A stretch of DNA of 46,774 nt from Verrucomicrobiales bacterium (GTDB lineage: Bacteria > Verrucomicrobiota > Verrucomicrobiia > Limisphaerales > JACDHS01): assembly GCA_028293445.1 (NCBI GenBank), contig JAQGOU010000220.1, forward strand, positions 1-46,774, read 5' to 3'. The notes under the pieces are model-generated. The model worked only from the letters and a program-made list of their open reading frames with translations. It was not told where the DNA came from and ran no database searches. Below are positions 29,038 through 39,100 of the stretch, one piece after another (the first letter of the stretch is position 1; every line of letters starts with the position of its first letter). The position numbers were made by a program, and so were the translations under genes.

Positions 29038-30516
29038 ATGTTCGCCGTTATTTTCATTCCCGACTTTTCGCTGCAGGCCGTGCTGCGTCACGAGCCACAG
29101 CTTTGGTCGCGTCCCGTGGCCATGATTGAGCAGGGGGAAACGAAAGCGCCGATTTTCCAACTCACGACCACCGCCCGCGCCGCCGGTGTTTGCGAAGGAC
29201 TCACTTCGACCCAAGCCCTGGCACGTTGCAGTAACATTCTGATCAAAAGTCGTTCGCTGTCGCAGGAACAAACCGCGCAGGAAACACTGCTGCAAACGGC
29301 TTACCAGTTTTCCCCGCGCCTGGAAACGACCGCCAATGGCGTCTGCACCATGGATCTGCAAGCGTTACCAGTGGAAACAAAAGGACACGGCGCTTTTCAA
29401 GCATGGGCGGAAAAACTGTTACTCACATTCGCTCCTTTGCATTTGCGCGCGCAGATCGGCATCGCCGCCACTCCGAATGTCGCACTGCACGCAGCGCGTT
29501 GCGCGAAGCCGATTTTCATCGTGCAGGATTCCGTCGACTTCATCTCCGCCCTGCCCGTCCAAAGTCTTGAACCCACGCCGCAGATTTCTGAGATTCTACA
29601 TCGCTGGGGAATTCGCACCGTCGGCGCGTTCACCGCTTTGGGCAAAGACAAAATCGCCGAGCGTCTTGGACCCGAAGGACTGGAGTTGTTCGATGGCGCT
29701 TCTGTCGAAGAGATTCGTCCACTGGATTTAATTATTCCGTCGGAACATTTTTCCGAGACGATGGAGTTCGAAGTTGAAATTGAATCGTTAGAGCCGCTCC
29801 TTTTCATCCTGAACCGTTTCATCGAACAACTCTCGCAACGATTGATGGCTTCTCAGTTCGTCGCGCAAGAACTTCAGCTGCGCCTTCGACTTTCCTCTGG
29901 CGACAGCTATGAGCATGTCTTTGCGGTCCCCTCGCCCACCGCCCATACCATGGTCCTCTTCCGCATGCTGCAAACGCACCTGGAAAATGTGCGTGCCGAT
30001 TCGGGGATCATTGCCCTCGCACTTTCTGCGACACCGACTCGCGCCGAGAATTATCAGTTTGGTCTGTTCGAGACCGCATTGCGTGATCCCAACCAATTTT
30101 CCGAGACGACCGCTCGCTTAAGCGCACTTTGCGGCAATGACAATGTTGGCACGCCCGTTTTGCAGGACAGTCATCGACCTGATGCTTTCAAAATTGAAAA
30201 GGTGCGGTTCGAATCGGCTTCAACTCTCGTCACACAACCGCTCCCGGCGAACACCTATGGGCTTTGCCTGCGACGCTTTCGTCCCACGTTTAACGCAGAT
30301 GTAGAACTGCGACACGGCACACCGGTGTTTATCAGTTCGCTCAAATTAAACAGCCCGATCGAAAAAGTGGCCGGTCCCTTTCGTAGTTCGGGCGATTGGT
30401 GGGAACAACAAAAACTTTGGACGCGCGAGGAGTGGGATGTGGAAATACGCAACGGTACGATTTATCGCATTTATCGCGAGAACCAGAATTGGTTCATCGA
30501 AGGAGTTTACGACTGA
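29038..30516 (+). CDS. imuB: ImuB-like catalytically inactive Y-family polymerase homologue
   Basis: MFAVIFIPDFSLQAVLRHEP (no DxD), LLTFAPLHLRAQIGIAATPNVALHAAR, RRWGIRTVGAF-type HhH region, sits between imuA and dnaE2. Confidence 0.9.
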   Translation: MFAVIFIPDFSLQAVLRHEPQLWSRPVAMIEQGETKAPIFQLTTTARAAGVCEGLTSTQALARCSNILIKSRSLSQEQTAQETLLQTAYQFSPRLETTANGVCTMDLQALPVETKGHGAFQAWAEKLLLTFAPLHLRAQIGIAATPNVALHAARCAKPIFIVQDSVDFISALPVQSLEPTPQISEILHRWGIRTVGAFTALGKDKIAERLGPEGLELFDGASVEEIRPLDLIIPSEHFSETMEFEVEIESLEPLLFILNRFIEQLSQRLMASQFVAQELQLRLRLSSGDSYEHVFAVPSPTAHTMVLFRMLQTHLENVRADSGIIALALSATPTRAENYQFGLFETALRDPNQFSETTARLSALCGNDNVGTPVLQDSHRPDAFKIEKVRFESASTLVTQPLPANTYGLCLRRFRPTFNADVELRHGTPVFISSLKLNSPIEKVAGPFRSSGDWWEQQKLWTREEWDVEIRNGTIYRIYRENQNWFIEGVYD

Positions 30517-33500
30517 TGAGCTACGTCGAGCTTCATGCCCGTAGTGCGTTCAGCTTTTTGCGCGGAAGTTCGCAGCCGGAACATATCGCGGAAGCAGCCG
30601 CGCAATTGGAAATGCCAGCGATGGCGCTTTGCGATCGTGACGGGGTTTACGGTGCGCCACGATTTTTTGGTAAGGCAAAGGAATCTGGCTTGCGACCGAT
30701 TGTCGGCGCAGAACTCACGATGGAGGATGGCTCCATCCTACCGGTCTTGGTGGAGAATCGCGCAGGTTATCAAAATTTATGCCGCCTTCTCACGCGCGCT
30801 CATCTCCGCAGTGAAAAGGGAAAGAGTAAAGTGGGCTGGGCGGAACTACCGGAGTTTAAGGAAGGATTGGTCGCGCTGACCGGTGATGAGGATGGGCCGC
30901 TTGTCTCTAGCATTCGGAATGAGCAAGGGAATGAAGCGCACTCGGCCATACAAGGTCAGAGCCTCCTGACGTCGGCTGCTACGAGTTTGGAACGCCTGCT
31001 TGGGACTTTTGGACGGGACCACGTCTTTGTCGAAATCCAACGCCACCATCTTCGCGGCGAAGAACGCGTCAACAGCGCCCTCGTTCAACTCGCAGACAAC
31101 TATAATCTTCCATTGCTCGCCACAAATGGCGTTCTCCATGCGACGCCCTCGGGACGTCAGGTCCTCGACGTTTTCACCTGCATCCGTCATCACACTCATC
31201 TCGACAACGCCGGAAAGTTGTTGGCGCAAAACAGCGAACGCTTTCTGAAAAATGAAAAGCAGATGCGCGAACTGTTTCGTGATCTGCCCCAAGCGATTGA
31301 GAACACATCGCGTCTCGCTGAACGTCTCCATTTTTCGCTGGATAACCTCGGCTACGAATTTCCGCAATATGCGGTCCCCGCGGGACACAACGCGGATTCA
31401 TTTCTGCGTGAGCAATCTTTTGCCGGGGCCCGTAAACGTTACCAGGGTGAAGTTCCCGAGAAGGTTCGCGGCCAACTGGAAAGCGAACTCGCACTGATCC
31501 AAAAGCTGGGCGTGTCGGGATATTTTCTCATCGTCTGGGACATCGTGGAGTTTTGTCGCGAACAAAACATTATGTCGCAAGGGCGTGGCAGTGCCGCGAA
31601 CAGTTCCGTCTGCTATTGCCTCGGCATTACGAACGTGGATCCGTTAAAGTTTCACACCCTCTTCGAACGCTTCCTCAGCGAAGGCCGCAAAAATTCCTGG
31701 CCGGATATTGATATTGATTTACCCAGCGGCGACCGACGTGAGCGAGTGATCCAGGAGGTTTACAAACGCTACGGCAAACATGGAGCGGCCATGACCGCCA
31801 ATGTCATTACTTATCGCGGACGCAGCGCGGCGCGTGAAATCGGCAAAGCTCTGAACATCGCTCCGGATGTGCTCGATCGTTTCTCCAATCTGTTTGCGAA
31901 TGGCGATTTTCCTCACACCCTCAATTTCACCGCGCAAATGGAGAAGGCCGGTTTGCCCGACGGACATCCGCGCGCCCTGGCATTTACGACGCTTTATCAA
32001 CAGATGCGCGCGTTGCCTCGTCATCTCGGGCAGCACTCAGGTGGCATGATTATTTGCCAAGGCAAGCTGGATTCAGTGATGCCGCTGGAAAATGCGTCGA
32101 TGCCTGGCCGTGTGGTGGCGCAATGGGACAAAGACGATTGCGAAGAGCTTGGCATCATCAAAGTAGATTTCCTCGGCCTCGGCATGATGTCAGTGATTCA
32201 GGACAGCGTGGAATTAACGCGGCAGTTGGGTCGGCCAATCGATCTTGCTCATCTTCCCGAAAACGACGCGAAGACGTTCGAAATGATTTGTGCAGCGGAC
32301 ACGATCGGTGTTTTCCAAATCGAAAGCCGCGCGCAGATGGCGACGTTGCCGCGCATGAAACCGGAAACCTTCTACGATCTATGTATTGAGGTAGCGATCA
32401 TTCGTCCGGGTCCGATTCAAGGCGGCTTAATGCATCCTTATTTGAGACGTCGCGCCGGAAAAGAAGAGGTCACTTATTATCATCCCGATCTGGAGCCGGT
32501 GCTCAAACGAACTCTTGGCATTCCACTCTTTCAGGAACAGATGCTGGAGATGGCGATGAAGATGACCGATTTCACCGCGTCGGAAGCCGAGGAGCTGCGC
32601 CGCGCACTGAGCTTTCATCGGTCCGAAGAAAAGATGATCAAGGTGGAAAAAAAACTTCGCGACGCCTTACAGCGCAAAGGGTATACGCCGAAGGTAATTG
32701 AGGATGTTGCGACGGCCGTCACGTCATTTGCGCTCTATGGCTTTCCCGAATCACATGCGATCAGTTTCGCGCATCTCGCCTACTCAACGGCTTACCTGAA
32801 AGCCCATCGTGCGCCGGAATTTTACGCCAGCCTGTTGAACAATCAGCCAATGGGCTTTTATTCCCCAGCCACCATCGTTAAAGACGGCAAGCGACACCGA
32901 TTGAAATTCCGTCCGGTTTGCGCGGAGAAATCAGACTGGCTTTGCACAATCGGAAAAGATGACTCGATCCGTCTCGGCTTTTGCATTGTGCGGGGAGTGA
33001 ATGAACAGAATGTGCGCGAGATGTTAACGGAACGGACGCGCACTCCATTTGCATCGATGGAAGATTTCAAATGGCGAACCTCCTTCAGCAAAGAGGCGTT
33101 GCGAACACTAGCTGAGATCGGGGCGTTAAATGTGTTGGCCAAACATCGGCGAGATGCGATGTGGGAAGTGGAAAAGGAGATGTTGAATGACGATTTGTTT
33201 TCGTTAGTTGAATTGAAGAGGGGAAACGCTCGCCCTCACCCCCGAGGAGAGAGGGATTTGATGGCCGCCTTTTCACAGTATGTAACTTCCTCGAACAGTG
33301 GCCGCATACCATTCCCTCTCCCAGCGGGAGAGGGCCAGGGTGAGGGAGAAAATGGGAATCAACAAGAGGACTGCCCTCTCTCTCCCATGACGCCTTCCGA
33401 ACGTCTTCACGCCGATTACGCAGGCATGGAATTAACCACGGGTCCACATCCCATGGCGTTGCTGCGAGAACAATGCGATGCGCTCAAAGTCTGGCCCGCG

Positions 33501-33806
33501 AGCGATTTGCCCCAGGCCAAAACCGGCGACACCATTCGCGTTGCCGGCAATGTTATTTGTCGTCAGCGCCCCGGCACCGCTAAAGGTTTTGTTTTCATTT
33601 CGTTGGAAGACGAAACCGGGATCAGCAACGCGATTGTTGCTCCCAAGCTGTTTGAAGAACTTCGCCTGCTCATCACGCAGGAATCGTTTCTTCTGATTGA
33701 AGGTAAGCTGCAGAATTCCGAAAATGTGATCCATATTCGAGCGGAGAAAATCGAGCGATTGACCCACGGCGATCTGGCGGGCAGTGCTTCCTACGACTTC
33801 CATTAA
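30516..33806 (+). CDS. dnaE2: Error-prone DNA polymerase III alpha subunit (DnaE2/ImuC)
   Basis: MSYVELHARSAFSFLRGSSQPEHIAEAAAQLEMPAMALCDRDGVYG (PHP); GRGSAANSSVCYCLGITNVDP; WPDIDIDLPSGDRRERVIQEVY; start overlaps the imuB stop (TGATG). Confidence 0.95.
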   Translation: MSYVELHARSAFSFLRGSSQPEHIAEAAAQLEMPAMALCDRDGVYGAPRFFGKAKESGLRPIVGAELTMEDGSILPVLVENRAGYQNLCRLLTRAHLRSEKGKSKVGWAELPEFKEGLVALTGDEDGPLVSSIRNEQGNEAHSAIQGQSLLTSAATSLERLLGTFGRDHVFVEIQRHHLRGEERVNSALVQLADNYNLPLLATNGVLHATPSGRQVLDVFTCIRHHTHLDNAGKLLAQNSERFLKNEKQMRELFRDLPQAIENTSRLAERLHFSLDNLGYEFPQYAVPAGHNADSFLREQSFAGARKRYQGEVPEKVRGQLESELALIQKLGVSGYFLIVWDIVEFCREQNIMSQGRGSAANSSVCYCLGITNVDPLKFHTLFERFLSEGRKNSWPDIDIDLPSGDRRERVIQEVYKRYGKHGAAMTANVITYRGRSAAREIGKALNIAPDVLDRFSNLFANGDFPHTLNFTAQMEKAGLPDGHPRALAFTTLYQQMRALPRHLGQHSGGMIICQGKLDSVMPLENASMPGRVVAQWDKDDCEELGIIKVDFLGLGMMSVIQDSVELTRQLGRPIDLAHLPENDAKTFEMICAADTIGVFQIESRAQMATLPRMKPETFYDLCIEVAIIRPGPIQGGLMHPYLRRRAGKEEVTYYHPDLEPVLKRTLGIPLFQEQMLEMAMKMTDFTASEAEELRRALSFHRSEEKMIKVEKKLRDALQRKGYTPKVIEDVATAVTSFALYGFPESHAISFAHLAYSTAYLKAHRAPEFYASLLNNQPMGFYSPATIVKDGKRHRLKFRPVCAEKSDWLCTIGKDDSIRLGFCIVRGVNEQNVREMLTERTRTPFASMEDFKWRTSFSKEALRTLAEIGALNVLAKHRRDAMWEVEKEMLNDDLFSLVELKRGNARPHPRGERDLMAAFSQYVTSSNSGRIPFPLPAGEGQGEGENGNQQEDCPLSPMTPSERLHADYAGMELTTGPHPMALLREQCDALKVWPASDLPQAKTGDTIRVAGNVICRQRPGTAKGFVFISLEDETGISNAIVAPKLFEELRLLITQESFLLIEGKLQNSENVIHIRAEKIERLTHGDLAGSASYDFH
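33233..33348. repeat. Pair of inverted dispersed repeats read through in frame within dnaE2
   Basis: CCCTCACCCCCGAGGAGAGAGGGA (from 33233) and CCCTCTCCCAGCGGGAGAGGGCCAGGGTGAGGGAG (33314-33348). Confidence 0.75.
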
Positions 33807-33882
33807 CCTGAGGTTTCTTTAAGGCAGCGTATTGAATAGCTCTAGTTGCCAAGCGCGCCAGGCTTCGCCACAGTATCCGCGG

Positions 33883-35448
33883 ATGAGCAAACGCTTTTAC
33901 ATCACGACAGCTATCGATTACGTCAACGGTCAACCGCATCTCGGTCACGCTTACGAAAAAGTCATCACGGATGTGATCGCGCGCGCCCGCCGAAGCATGG
34001 GCGAAGATGTGTTCTTCCTCACCGGCCTCGATGAACATGGCCAAAAGGTGCAGCAGGTCGCCGTGGCGGAAGGAAAGAATCCACAGGCCTATTGCGATGA
34101 ACTGGCGGCAAGCTGGAAGAACTTCGCGCAGAAACTAGGCCTATCCAATGAAGACTTCGTGCGGACAACCGAACCGCGCCATAAAGAAATCGTCCAGACC
34201 ATTCTGTCGAAGCTCAATGCAGAGGGCCATTTCTACAAAGCGACCTACACTGGTTTTTATTCCACGAGCGCTGAAACATTTCTGACGGAGAAGGATCGTT
34301 TGCCCGATGGCAGTTTCGACGCGAGTTACGGCAAGGTCGCCGAGCTCAAGGAAGAAAATTATTATTTCAAACTGAAGGATCAACAGGCGTGGCTGATTGA
34401 TTACATCGAGAAGAATCCTGATTTCATCGTCCCCTCTTATCGCCGGAATGAAGTGCTTGGGTTTCTGAAGAACGAAACGCTGGAAGATCTCTGCATCAGC
34501 CGTCCGGCGGCGCGTTTGACCTGGGGAATTCCGATTCCGTTCGATCTGAATTACGTCACCTACGTCTGGTTCGATGCGCTCGTGAATTACATTAGCGTTC
34601 CGGCGGCACATGGGGATCCGAAAATAACTGAATCTCTAAAACTGCCGAAAAACAGCGGCCAACCGCCTGTTGAACTCTGGGCGGCAGATGCCCATGTCAT
34701 CGGCAAAGACATTCTAAAGTTTCACGCCGTCTATTGGCCAATCATGCTCAAAGCGATGGGCCTGCCGATGCCAAAACAATTGCTCGTCCATGGCTGGTGG
34801 CAAAAGGATGGACAAAAGATGAGCAAGAGCACGGGCGTGAGCGTCGATCCTATTGCCGTCATTGATGAATGGGGACTGGATGCGTTTCGTTTTTACGTGG
34901 TGCGTGAGTTGGCGATCGGACCGGACGGCAATTGGACGGATGCTGGCTTTCAATCCCGTTACTCCGCTGAACTCGCCAATGGTCTGGGCAACCTGGTGAA
35001 CCGTTCGCTCTCGATGTTGAAAAAATATCGCAACGGAGTTGTGCCTAAAGTTTCCAACGAACTCGCCCCTGACGCCGACAAAGCGGTGCAGGAAACAATC
35101 GCAAATCTGCGCAAATACGAATTGCAGGATGCACTCGCTTCGATTTGGACCCTCGTGAATCGCGCCAATCAATATGTGGATCAAACCGCGCCATTCAAAC
35201 TCGCGAAGGATCCGACCAAGGCCGAACGTCTGGATGAAGTCCTCTACAATTTGTGCGAAGCGTGCCGGATTCTTGCGGTGTTGCTCTGGTCGTATTTGCC
35301 GACCACGTCAGAAAAGATCTATCAACAACTTGGTCTCACGGACTCGCCCAACAAACTGGACGCAGCGAAATGGGGCTTGTTAAAAGAGGGTCAGGTCGTC
35401 GGCGAACCGGCTGCGCTTTTCCCGCGCAAAGATCTGAAGCCAACGTGA
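33883..35448 (+). CDS. metG: Methionyl-tRNA synthetase
   Basis: FYITTAIDYVNGQPHLGHAYEKVITDVIAR (HLGH), FLTGLDEHGQKVQ, HGWWQKDGQKMSKSTGVSVDP (KMSKS). Confidence 0.96.
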   Translation: MSKRFYITTAIDYVNGQPHLGHAYEKVITDVIARARRSMGEDVFFLTGLDEHGQKVQQVAVAEGKNPQAYCDELAASWKNFAQKLGLSNEDFVRTTEPRHKEIVQTILSKLNAEGHFYKATYTGFYSTSAETFLTEKDRLPDGSFDASYGKVAELKEENYYFKLKDQQAWLIDYIEKNPDFIVPSYRRNEVLGFLKNETLEDLCISRPAARLTWGIPIPFDLNYVTYVWFDALVNYISVPAAHGDPKITESLKLPKNSGQPPVELWAADAHVIGKDILKFHAVYWPIMLKAMGLPMPKQLLVHGWWQKDGQKMSKSTGVSVDPIAVIDEWGLDAFRFYVVRELAIGPDGNWTDAGFQSRYSAELANGLGNLVNRSLSMLKKYRNGVVPKVSNELAPDADKAVQETIANLRKYELQDALASIWTLVNRANQYVDQTAPFKLAKDPTKAERLDEVLYNLCEACRILAVLLWSYLPTTSEKIYQQLGLTDSPNKLDAAKWGLLKEGQVVGEPAALFPRKDLKPT

Positions 35449-35470
35449 TCTCGCAAAGACTGCGTCGAGA

Positions 35471-37642
35471 CTAGTGGATGTATTGAAACTCCGGAGTCGA
35501 AAAGAGCGCCCATAGCAGGTCGCCCATGGCCTCCTTTGTTTCCGATGTCCCCTGCTCCTTTGCCGAATCGCCGGTGCCTTCCTTTTTGGCCGGAGTTTTT
35601 TCCACAGCAGTTTCCAGATACTTGATCGCGAGCAACCGCTCCTGTTTCCCAGGCGCACGGTTTAACGCGAGCCAATAGATTCTATCGACGACATGATCGA
35701 ACTGTTCCTCTTTGGCCAAATCGTTCACCAGATCGCCGCTGTAAACCAACTTGTGCAGCTCCGTTCCATTCAACAGTTCCAATGATTGCACGACCGCCAC
35801 ATCATCCGGTCGTCCAGTGCTCACTTCGCTATGTGCAGACGGCCGTCCGAGCGAACGCGTCAGTGGAGTAGAACCTTTGTCGAGATACGTGCGATTCTCA
35901 TTTTTCCACGTCTTCGACGTCGAAGCGCGGATACTGTCGATCAATTGCTCAGCTGTCATGCGGCGCAATGTCGGTGAACGGAAGTAACGCGGTTCTTTGG
36001 GCTTCTGCACATCGAAGTGATCCTCGCCCTTGGCATTATAGGCCAATTGATACGTGCGGCTGTTTAAGATGAGCCGAATGGTGTGCTTGATATCGTAACC
36101 GTTACGGATGAAGTCCTGCGCCAACCACTCCACCAACTCCGGGTGACTCGGTAATTGGTCGAGACGGAAATCATCGACGGGTTCAATGAATCCGAGACCA
36201 ACGTAGCGTTTCCAAAGGCGGTTCACGATCGTCTTGGCAAAACGCGGATTCGTCGGATCGACGATCAACTGCGCGACGCGATGGAGCCGATTTGTCAGAT
36301 CCTTCGGCACGTCCGTGGGCAGCCCCGGCAAATCGAACGGAAATTTTGCGTCGATCATCTGACCACTTTTCTTTTCACAACGAATGAGCTCGAGATCGTG
36401 CGGCGCAAACATTCCTGCGAACGCAGCAAAACGGGCTTGCGGCCATTCCTTGTTCAGAAAATGACTGTGGCAACTCGCACATTTCATTCCCGTGCCAAGG
36501 AAGACCTGTCCAACATTGGCCGCGCTCTGCAGCGTCTCCATGTGCTCTTCGTTCTTGATGTAAGCGCTCACGACACGATGGCCGTTCGGTTCGAAATATT
36601 TCGGGACGCGATAACCGGGCAGCGTCGGATCAATCAACTCAGAAACGAAAAGGTCGAACGCTTTGTTCTTTTTAAAGCTATCGAGAATCCAGTCGCGATG
36701 ATTCCCGCGCATTCCGATGCCGCCATTCAGTTCAACGATCGAACTGCACAAGGCATCTTCCCAAAAGGGCGTCCAATGCGCAGCGTAATCGTCGTTGCGG
36801 GCGAGCAGTTCGTCGATGAGCTTCGCGCGCTTACCGGGAGCTTTGTCAGCCACAAACTTTTGCGCTGCCTCTGCGGGAGGAATCAAACCAATCAAATCGA
36901 GATAGGCGCGACGGACGAACGTTGCATCATCACAGAGCGCCGGAGACTTCTTGGCCTCGGGAATTTTTGCGTCCTTCCATTTAGCGGAAACGAAAGAGTC
37001 GATGGGATTTACGATCTCGGATTTACGAATTACGGGCTCCGGGACTTTTCCAATCGGCGGCAAGAAGGTCGTGCGAAACTGGCGCATAACAGCGAATCGT
37101 TCCTCCTGGGAAAGATTTTCGTACAATAAACGATTGAGAAGTTTTTGCGCATCCTCATTGAGATTGCCAAAGGAACTGTCCCCGGTTTTCTGCGCCGCTA
37201 TTTCCGCGGAGTCATCTTTCGCACCGGCAGAGATCCAGAGGCGAATGAGATGAAGTTCGTTTTCGGATAAGGCGTCCGAACCTTTGGGCATCTGCGGCCC
37301 ATCGGCCAGTCCACGAATGTATTGCACTACCGCGCTCTCGTCGGGTTTGCCGGGAACAACTCCGGGCCCGGCTTTCTTCCCCTTTTGTTTGAGCGCTTCG
37401 ACCGTCGTCGTATCGAACCCGCTCTTCTTGTCCTCGGGCGAATGGCATTCGATACAGTTGTTAACGAGAATCGGTTTGATATCGCGCGCGTAGCTCACCT
37501 TCGCCGCTTCCGGTTTAATGATCGGGCGAACTTTAATTTCCGTCTTCTTCTTTTCCGCAGCCTCGCTACGAGAAACAAACACAATCGAAACAGCCGCGAG
37601 AAGCCCTGAGAAAAGCAAACACTTCATTCCGCTTCGGTTCAT
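35471..37642 (-). CDS. Planctomycete/verrucomicrobial-type cytochrome protein (PSCyt1 + DUF1549/DUF1553)
   Basis: VNNCIECHSPEDKKSGFDTTTVEAL; RRAYLDLIGLIPPAEAAQKFVADK; GTGMKCASCHSHF; FAKTIVNRLWKRYVGLGFIEPVDDFR. Start taken at MNRSGMKCLLFSG. Confidence 0.93.
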   Translation of the reverse strand: MNRSGMKCLLFSGLLAAVSIVFVSRSEAAEKKKTEIKVRPIIKPEAAKVSYARDIKPILVNNCIECHSPEDKKSGFDTTTVEALKQKGKKAGPGVVPGKPDESAVVQYIRGLADGPQMPKGSDALSENELHLIRLWISAGAKDDSAEIAAQKTGDSSFGNLNEDAQKLLNRLLYENLSQEERFAVMRQFRTTFLPPIGKVPEPVIRKSEIVNPIDSFVSAKWKDAKIPEAKKSPALCDDATFVRRAYLDLIGLIPPAEAAQKFVADKAPGKRAKLIDELLARNDDYAAHWTPFWEDALCSSIVELNGGIGMRGNHRDWILDSFKKNKAFDLFVSELIDPTLPGYRVPKYFEPNGHRVVSAYIKNEEHMETLQSAANVGQVFLGTGMKCASCHSHFLNKEWPQARFAAFAGMFAPHDLELIRCEKKSGQMIDAKFPFDLPGLPTDVPKDLTNRLHRVAQLIVDPTNPRFAKTIVNRLWKRYVGLGFIEPVDDFRLDQLPSHPELVEWLAQDFIRNGYDIKHTIRLILNSRTYQLAYNAKGEDHFDVQKPKEPRYFRSPTLRRMTAEQLIDSIRASTSKTWKNENRTYLDKGSTPLTRSLGRPSAHSEVSTGRPDDVAVVQSLELLNGTELHKLVYSGDLVNDLAKEEQFDHVVDRIYWLALNRAPGKQERLLAIKYLETAVEKTPAKKEGTGDSAKEQGTSETKEAMGDLLWALFSTPEFQYIH

Positions 37643-37713
37643 GTGATTGAAATAATGGACGCAAATGCGTCTCTGCGCAGTGATAAAATATCCTCCCCTC
37701 ACGGCCGCTACCA

Positions 37714-38004
37714 TCAATGAGTCCATCGCCAAAGTTCAAATGACCTCTCGAAAATTTCGAAGGCGCAGGGAAGTGTGAGCAGCAAAATACACCAACGCCA
37801 GCGAGTCCTGGCTGCGATGATTAAAGTCACCGCCGCCACCACGTGACGGAGTCCGAGGCCGAGAAATGAATAAACTCCTTTCGGATTGGAGAGTGAAAGC
37901 CCAGCCAGCGCATACCACACTAAACAGACGAGGCCGAAGGCGAAGGCGAACATGAAACCCGCGATTGCCATGAGTTTTCTTGGTGACGTGCCAGTCGTTT
38001 GCAT
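37714..38004 (-). CDS. Small membrane protein
   Basis: MQTTGTSPRKLMAIAGFMFAFAFGLVCLVWYALAGLSLSNPKGVYSFLGLGLRHVVAAVTLII. The ORF 5' extension only translates an attC-like remnant. Confidence 0.6.
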   Translation of the reverse strand: MQTTGTSPRKLMAIAGFMFAFAFGLVCLVWYALAGLSLSNPKGVYSFLGLGLRHVVAAVTLIIAARTRWRWCILLLTLPCAFEIFERSFELWRWTH

Positions 38005-38052
38005 GATGTGACGCTCGAAGCCGCCCACAAATGGAGCCACACCCGGCGCTGA

Positions 38053-38115
38053 TTGTAAACCCGCGAAGCGGAACGAAAAGCGGTCCACAGGCTTGGCCGA
38101 AGCACTCTGCTTGAA
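38053..38115 (-). other. Half attC-like remnant (family B)
   Basis: TGTAAACCCGCGAAGCGGAACGAAAAGCGGTCCACAGGCTTGGCCGAAGCACTCTGCTTGA matches the right half of 43008-43106. Confidence 0.7.
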
Positions 38116-38138
38116 CGGCGCATTATGGTTTTAAGTCA

Positions 38139-38954
38139 TTAATCTGGAGTCCATTGATAATTATAACTGGGGGGTGGATTGTAAAAAACGGCCAGCCCTT
38201 TACGCGGTGTACTATCCAGGAAAATCTTGATGTAACTGACATGGCCGTCCACAAAACTAACCATATTCTTTGCGTCATTATACCAGAAGTCAGACGACAA
38301 AGGTTCGTGCCATGACCAGGGCGCCAATGCCGAGGCCTCAGCGATCAACACCGTCCTGCTGGGATGTTTGACGGCACTCAACTTCACCTTGCCAAGACCC
38401 AGCCGGGTAATCGTAATCCCGTTGGTTCCCACCACCTCGCTGCGACCGTCCCCACCATTGAACGAGTAGCTGGAAAAATCCACAAAAGGTTCATCATGGA
38501 GACTCTTCCGCACGTTCTCCGTCGGACCGTTGTCGTCGTAAAAAATATGATTTGGATAAAACTTATCCGCTGGACAGTTAAATAGCGTGTCTTGCGGCGA
38601 CGATGCGCCATTCACACCCACGTAATTTTTCGTCAACTGTTTGTAGGCCGAATAGAGCGTCGCAAAGTTGGTCGGGGAAGCTGCCGCAGCGGGTGAAGGC
38701 GAAGCATCGTGTGAATCATCAGAATACATCCGGATGCCCATATTAATTTGCCGCAGATTATTCATGCAGCTTGTTTGTTGTGCTTTGGCTTTCGCCCGGC
38801 TCAAGGTTGGCAACAATAACGCGGCCAGTATGGCGATGACAGCAATCACCACCAGCAACTCTAACATTGTGAATGCTTCTGTGGTCTCGCGATTGTTTTT
38901 CACACCAGTTGGACAATGCAGAGACTGGCAAGTCACGCTGCCAAACTTGTGCAC
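38139..38954 (-). CDS. Prepilin-type N-terminal cleavage protein (H-X9-DG pseudopilin type)
   Basis: FTMLELLVVIAVIAILAALLLPTLSRAKAKAQQTSCMNNLRQINMGIRMYSDD; MVSFVDGHVSYIK. Confidence 0.9.
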   Translation of the reverse strand: MHKFGSVTCQSLHCPTGVKNNRETTEAFTMLELLVVIAVIAILAALLLPTLSRAKAKAQQTSCMNNLRQINMGIRMYSDDSHDASPSPAAAASPTNFATLYSAYKQLTKNYVGVNGASSPQDTLFNCPADKFYPNHIFYDDNGPTENVRKSLHDEPFVDFSSYSFNGGDGRSEVVGTNGITITRLGLGKVKLSAVKHPSRTVLIAEASALAPWSWHEPLSSDFWYNDAKNMVSFVDGHVSYIKIFLDSTPRKGLAVFYNPPPSYNYQWTPD

Positions 38955-39071
38955 TACGGCCGCAATGCACGAAGCGGGTTCTCGCGCACTTCACTTTCGT
39001 CGTCTGCCGAGAATTGCTCGATGCTTTTCTTTTCGAACAATCTTTTAAGGAACGAAAACATAGCTTCCTTT

Positions 39072-39100
39072 GCCTAACGAACCAGCTCAGCCACGCGGCG
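39072..39100 (-). other. Half attC-like remnant (family B, opposite end)
   Basis: GCCTAACGAACCAGCTCAGCCACGCGGCG matches the left end of family B sites (GCCTAACGAAACCAGCTCAGCCAGCCCG). Confidence 0.7.
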
